From Rhodococcus zopfii NBRC 100606 = JCM 9919 (GTDB lineage: Bacteria; Actinomycetota; Actinomycetes; Mycobacteriales; Mycobacteriaceae): a DNA stretch of 64,000 bases. Below the pieces are notes generated by a model. It did no database searches and was not told where the DNA came from. It saw nothing but the letters and a program-made list of their open reading frames with translations. Below are positions 61,361 through 64,000 of this stretch, in pieces. Positions within the stretch are counted from its first letter, which is position 1; every line of letters starts with the position of its first letter. The stretch spans positions 202,235 through 266,234 of the forward strand of contig NZ_BCXI01000010.1 in assembly GCF_001895025.1 (NCBI RefSeq), given 5' to 3'. The position numbers and the translations under genes are program-made.

Positions 61361-63058
61361 GTGACCGTGCAGCAGGCTGTTCCGGTACGAGATGGCGATT
61401 GGCGCGTGGACCGGCGCACTTTCCTGGTGGGGGCGGGCGCGTTCCTCGCAGCCGGACTGGTAGGTGCCGGAAGCGCTTCGGCGCAACCTGGCAGGCCGCA
61501 TCGGCCCAATATCCTGATCATCATCACCGACCAGGAACGCCGGCCGATGCATTGGCCGGCCGACTGGGCGCGCAACAATCTGCCGAACCGGCAGCGCCTC
61601 GTCGACTCAGGGCTGACGTTTACCCGTTCGTTCTGCAACGCTGCGATGTGCTCACCCAGCCGCAGTACACTTTTCACCGGTCTCTACCCTGCCCAGCACG
61701 GCGTCGTGAACACTCTCACCTCGGGTGGAACACTCTCCCCGACCGAGCCGGTGTTGCCGGTGGACGGCCAGAACATGGCGAAGATGCTGCTCTCGGCCGG
61801 CTACGACGTGCACTATCGCGGCAAGTGGCACATGAGCAAAGGTGCCGACGGCGGCGACCCGACTCCCGAGGATATTGCGGAGTACGGTTTCGCGGGCTGG
61901 GAGCCCCCGGAGGCCGGGCAGGACACTGCGCCCGAGAATTTCGGTGGCGGTTGCGCCGACCGCGACAGGAAGATTGCCGGCGACGCCGCGGACTTCCTGC
62001 GTTCGCGCAGGACGTCGGATGCCAACCCGTTCGCGCTCATCGTGTCGTTCGCCAATCCCCATGACATTCTGTCGTATCCGAAAACATGGGATCAGGTCGA
62101 CGGTGACTGCAACAACTACGGTGCAGTTGCTCCCGAGGCGTTCGAGCAGGGAATCGAATTGCCTCCGAACATGGACGAAAACCTGCTCTTGAATTTCAAG
62201 CCCACGGCGCAGGCGGAGCTTCTCCTGCTGCTCGCCGGTGCACTCGGCCCGCTCGTCGGTCCCGAGGCGGCGAGGCGGTACGTCAATCTCTATGCCTACA
62301 TGCACAAGGTCGTCGACGAGCACATCGGAACCGTTCTCGACGCCCTGGATTCGGTGTCGGGCCTGCGTGAGCAGACTGTCGTCTTCCGCGTGGCCGATCA
62401 CGGCGAGATGGGCATGTCGCACGGAGGTCTCCGGCAGAAGGCATTCAACGCCTACGAGGAAACGCTCAATGTTCCACTCGTGGTGAGTAATCCACGAATG
62501 TTCCCGCAGGCCGTAAGCACCGATGCGCTGGCGTCCCTCATCGATGTCATGCCGACCCTGGCGACTCTCGCCGGCGTGCCCGACCGTTCGGCGTGGACGT
62601 TCAAGGGCGTCGACCTGTCTCCGGTGATCGACGAGGCCTCCGCGCATCCCGGCGGTCCCTCGCCTCAGGTCCAGGACAGCGTGCTGTTCACCTTCGACGA
62701 CGAGAACGTCGCCGCTGCGAACGGGCAGTCGATAGTCAGGCAGCCCAACCATATTCGTGCTGTACGGCAGGATCGGTGGAAGTACGCGATGTACTTCGAT
62801 CCCTCGGGGCGGGAGCTGCCGCAGTTCGAACTGTACGACCTGCACAACGATCCGCTCGAGATGAGCAACCGCGCCAACCCGTTCGATCTCGGGAATTTCG
62901 ATCGTGCTCAGGTGGACGCCATGCACGCGGTGCTTGTGGATGTGATGGCACGCACGGGAACCACACCCGCCGTGCCGATACCGCCGCCGGTTCCGCCGGT
63001 GCCGGTTCCCGCGGGGTCACTGGGCGCACTGATGCCCAGCGGGTCGGCGGGGGGCTGA
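61361..63058 (+). CDS. Tat-exported type I sulfatase
   Basis: The 565-residue sulfatase begins with a Tat signal (DRRTFLVGAGAFLAAGLVGAG, cleaved near SASA), then RPNILIIITDQERRP with metal-binding Asp, and the formylglycine site MCSPSRSTLFTG, where Cys of CxPxR is oxidised. RGKWHM and VADHGEMGMSH provide the remaining metal/active-site residues. A Pro-rich tail with VPIPPPVPPVP ends the protein. The modifying enzyme FGE is encoded convergently downstream, 24 bases away. The substrate, a sulfate ester, is unknown. The start is GTG. Confidence 0.93.
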   Translation: MTVQQAVPVRDGDWRVDRRTFLVGAGAFLAAGLVGAGSASAQPGRPHRPNILIIITDQERRPMHWPADWARNNLPNRQRLVDSGLTFTRSFCNAAMCSPSRSTLFTGLYPAQHGVVNTLTSGGTLSPTEPVLPVDGQNMAKMLLSAGYDVHYRGKWHMSKGADGGDPTPEDIAEYGFAGWEPPEAGQDTAPENFGGGCADRDRKIAGDAADFLRSRRTSDANPFALIVSFANPHDILSYPKTWDQVDGDCNNYGAVAPEAFEQGIELPPNMDENLLLNFKPTAQAELLLLLAGALGPLVGPEAARRYVNLYAYMHKVVDEHIGTVLDALDSVSGLREQTVVFRVADHGEMGMSHGGLRQKAFNAYEETLNVPLVVSNPRMFPQAVSTDALASLIDVMPTLATLAGVPDRSAWTFKGVDLSPVIDEASAHPGGPSPQVQDSVLFTFDDENVAAANGQSIVRQPNHIRAVRQDRWKYAMYFDPSGRELPQFELYDLHNDPLEMSNRANPFDLGNFDRAQVDAMHAVLVDVMARTGTTPAVPIPPPVPPVPVPAGSLGALMPSGSAGG

Positions 63059-63082
63059 CCTCGGGGGCGGCCTCGCGTCCGA

Positions 63083-64000
63083 CTATCGGTAGGCGATCCG
63101 GAATCCGCTGTGCCCGGTCGAGGTGTCGGCGGTGTTCGCAATCCGCGCCGACGTGCGATAACGCCGGCAATACGACGCATGACACAGGTACGATCCGCCG
63201 CGCAGCACCGGGCGGGGGTCGGCGGGTGAGAAGGGACTCGCCGTCCATTCCCACACGTTCCCGGTTGTGTTGAACAACCCGTAGCCGTTGGGAGCGAAGG
63301 CGTCCACCGGCACCGTTCCCACCGATGTCGTCGGACCGTACGGAAACGACCCCTCGAAGACGTTCATGGCCGGAACGCCTCCGGGCTCGAACTCGTCGCC
63401 CCACGGGAAGTGGCGTTGCACGAGTCCACCTCGTGCCGCAAACTCCCATTCCTCTTCCGTGGGCAGCCGCCCGCCGATCCACTCGCAATAGGCCGTGGCG
63501 TCGAGATGCGACACGTGGACCACGGGATGGTCGTCCCGGCCGTCGAGGTTCGAATCGGGCCCTTCGGGGTGACGCCAGCAGGCACCGGGGACAACGCGCC
63601 ACCACGGTGCGGTCGCAACGACCAGGTGTGGCCGGTCGGATGTGATCCGGCCGGCGAAGACGAGCGAATCGCCGAAACGTTCGGCGGTCGTCACGTGCCC
63701 GGTCTCCTCGACGAACCGGTCGAAGTCGGCGTTGGTCACCGCGGTGGTCGCGATGGCGAAGCGTGCGACCGACACCCGCCGCACGGGTCCTTCGAGGTCC
63801 GCGGGGTCGGCGACGGCGTCCTCGGTTCCCATGAGGAACTCGGCGTCTGCGGCCCCGTCCGGCGGCAACACCACCACGCGCGCGCGGCCGGGCGCAGCTG
63901 TGCCCGGCCGGGTGCGTTCGGAGGTCGGCCGGGCCGTCCTCGAGACGTCGTCGTCGCCCGCCCGGGGCGGCGAACAGCACGTACGAGGGTGGTCTTCGAT
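63083..64000 (-). CDS. Formylglycine-generating enzyme (SUMF1/FGE), probably cut by window end
   Basis: FGE oxidises the Cys of type I sulfatases to formylglycine. The visible 305 codons include AVTNADFDRFVEETGHVTTAERFG, WWRVVPGACWRHPEGPDS, HPVVHVSHLDATAYCEWIGGRLPTEEEWEFAARGG and the active-site pair GGSYLCHASYC, where both cysteines bind copper. The frame stays open to base 64000 with a CC-containing segment (TCCSPPRAG) that actinobacterial FGE often have near the N-terminus, so the start is probably just outside. A GTG at 63877 would give 264 residues. It converges on the sulfatase gene, its expected substrate. Confidence 0.88.
   Translation of the reverse strand: MEDHPRTCCSPPRAGDDDVSRTARPTSERTRPGTAAPGRARVVVLPPDGAADAEFLMGTEDAVADPADLEGPVRRVSVARFAIATTAVTNADFDRFVEETGHVTTAERFGDSLVFAGRITSDRPHLVVATAPWWRVVPGACWRHPEGPDSNLDGRDDHPVVHVSHLDATAYCEWIGGRLPTEEEWEFAARGGLVQRHFPWGDEFEPGGVPAMNVFEGSFPYGPTTSVGTVPVDAFAPNGYGLFNTTGNVWEWTASPFSPADPRPVLRGGSYLCHASYCRRYRTSARIANTADTSTGHSGFRIAYR

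Overview
The window is a 64 kb piece of a high-GC actinobacterial chromosome, most likely a Rhodococcus or a close Nocardiaceae relative. Evidence for this is the pair of MspA-type outer-membrane porins, the Mrf GTPase and MscL genes, a cyclopropane-fatty-acid-synthase-like enzyme, protein O-mannosyltransferase, and a gene order that follows known Mycobacterium tuberculosis neighbourhoods (purN-purH, rpmF-mprA-mprB-pepD-moaB2, galU-moeA1/glp-rimJ-glpR, pmt/rsmI, pabB, metS-tatD). Many starts are GTG and many genes overlap by ATGA.

Layout. 1-7.6 kb: purine synthesis (purN fragment, purH), a small gene behind a structured, terminator-containing leader, a hydrolase, a DUF4126 membrane protein, and a MoxR-ATPase/VWA pair. 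7.6-8.9 kb: an IS110-family element with a bridge-RNA-like leader, inserted in the intergenic terminator between two convergent genes. 8.9-11.5 kb: transporters and a lipoprotein. 11.6-14.5 kb: the zinc-starvation ribosomal set (S18, S14, L33, L28 leftward; Mrf, L31, L32 rightward) around two Zur-type boxes. 14.5-19.5 kb: a TRIC-type channel and the MprAB-PepD-MoaB envelope stress cluster. 20-22 kb: two MspA-family porins and mscL. 22-28 kb: SAF protein, FmdB/Ruc, 5-FTHF cyclo-ligase, galU, and the Glp/GlpR division pair. 28-42 kb: mixed metabolism, a tRNA-Ala(CGC), arginine deiminase, arsenate reductase, a second mscL, a BCCT transporter, methyltransferases, pmt/rsmI and an amino-acid permease.

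42-57 kb is the most distinctive part. It holds a 1332-residue STAND NTPase with an N-terminal HTH-like region and two predicted WD40 propellers, two adjacent dynamin-like GTPases, an ECF sigma factor, two secreted-looking or surface DxDGD calcium-repeat proteins, a membrane-anchored Hsp70-like ATPase without a substrate-binding domain, and a DUF2786 protein. I propose the dynamin-sigma-calcium-Hsp70 group as a candidate envelope or stress system; no function is shown by sequence alone. 57-64 kb: metG, tatD, maleylacetate reductase, a VOC protein and DoxX flanking MarR-like operators, and a Tat-exported sulfatase facing its formylglycine-generating enzyme.

No rRNA, CRISPR array or prophage was seen. 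The only mobile element recognised is the IS110 copy. Two genes are cut by the window edges: purN at the left and, probably, the formylglycine-generating enzyme at the right.
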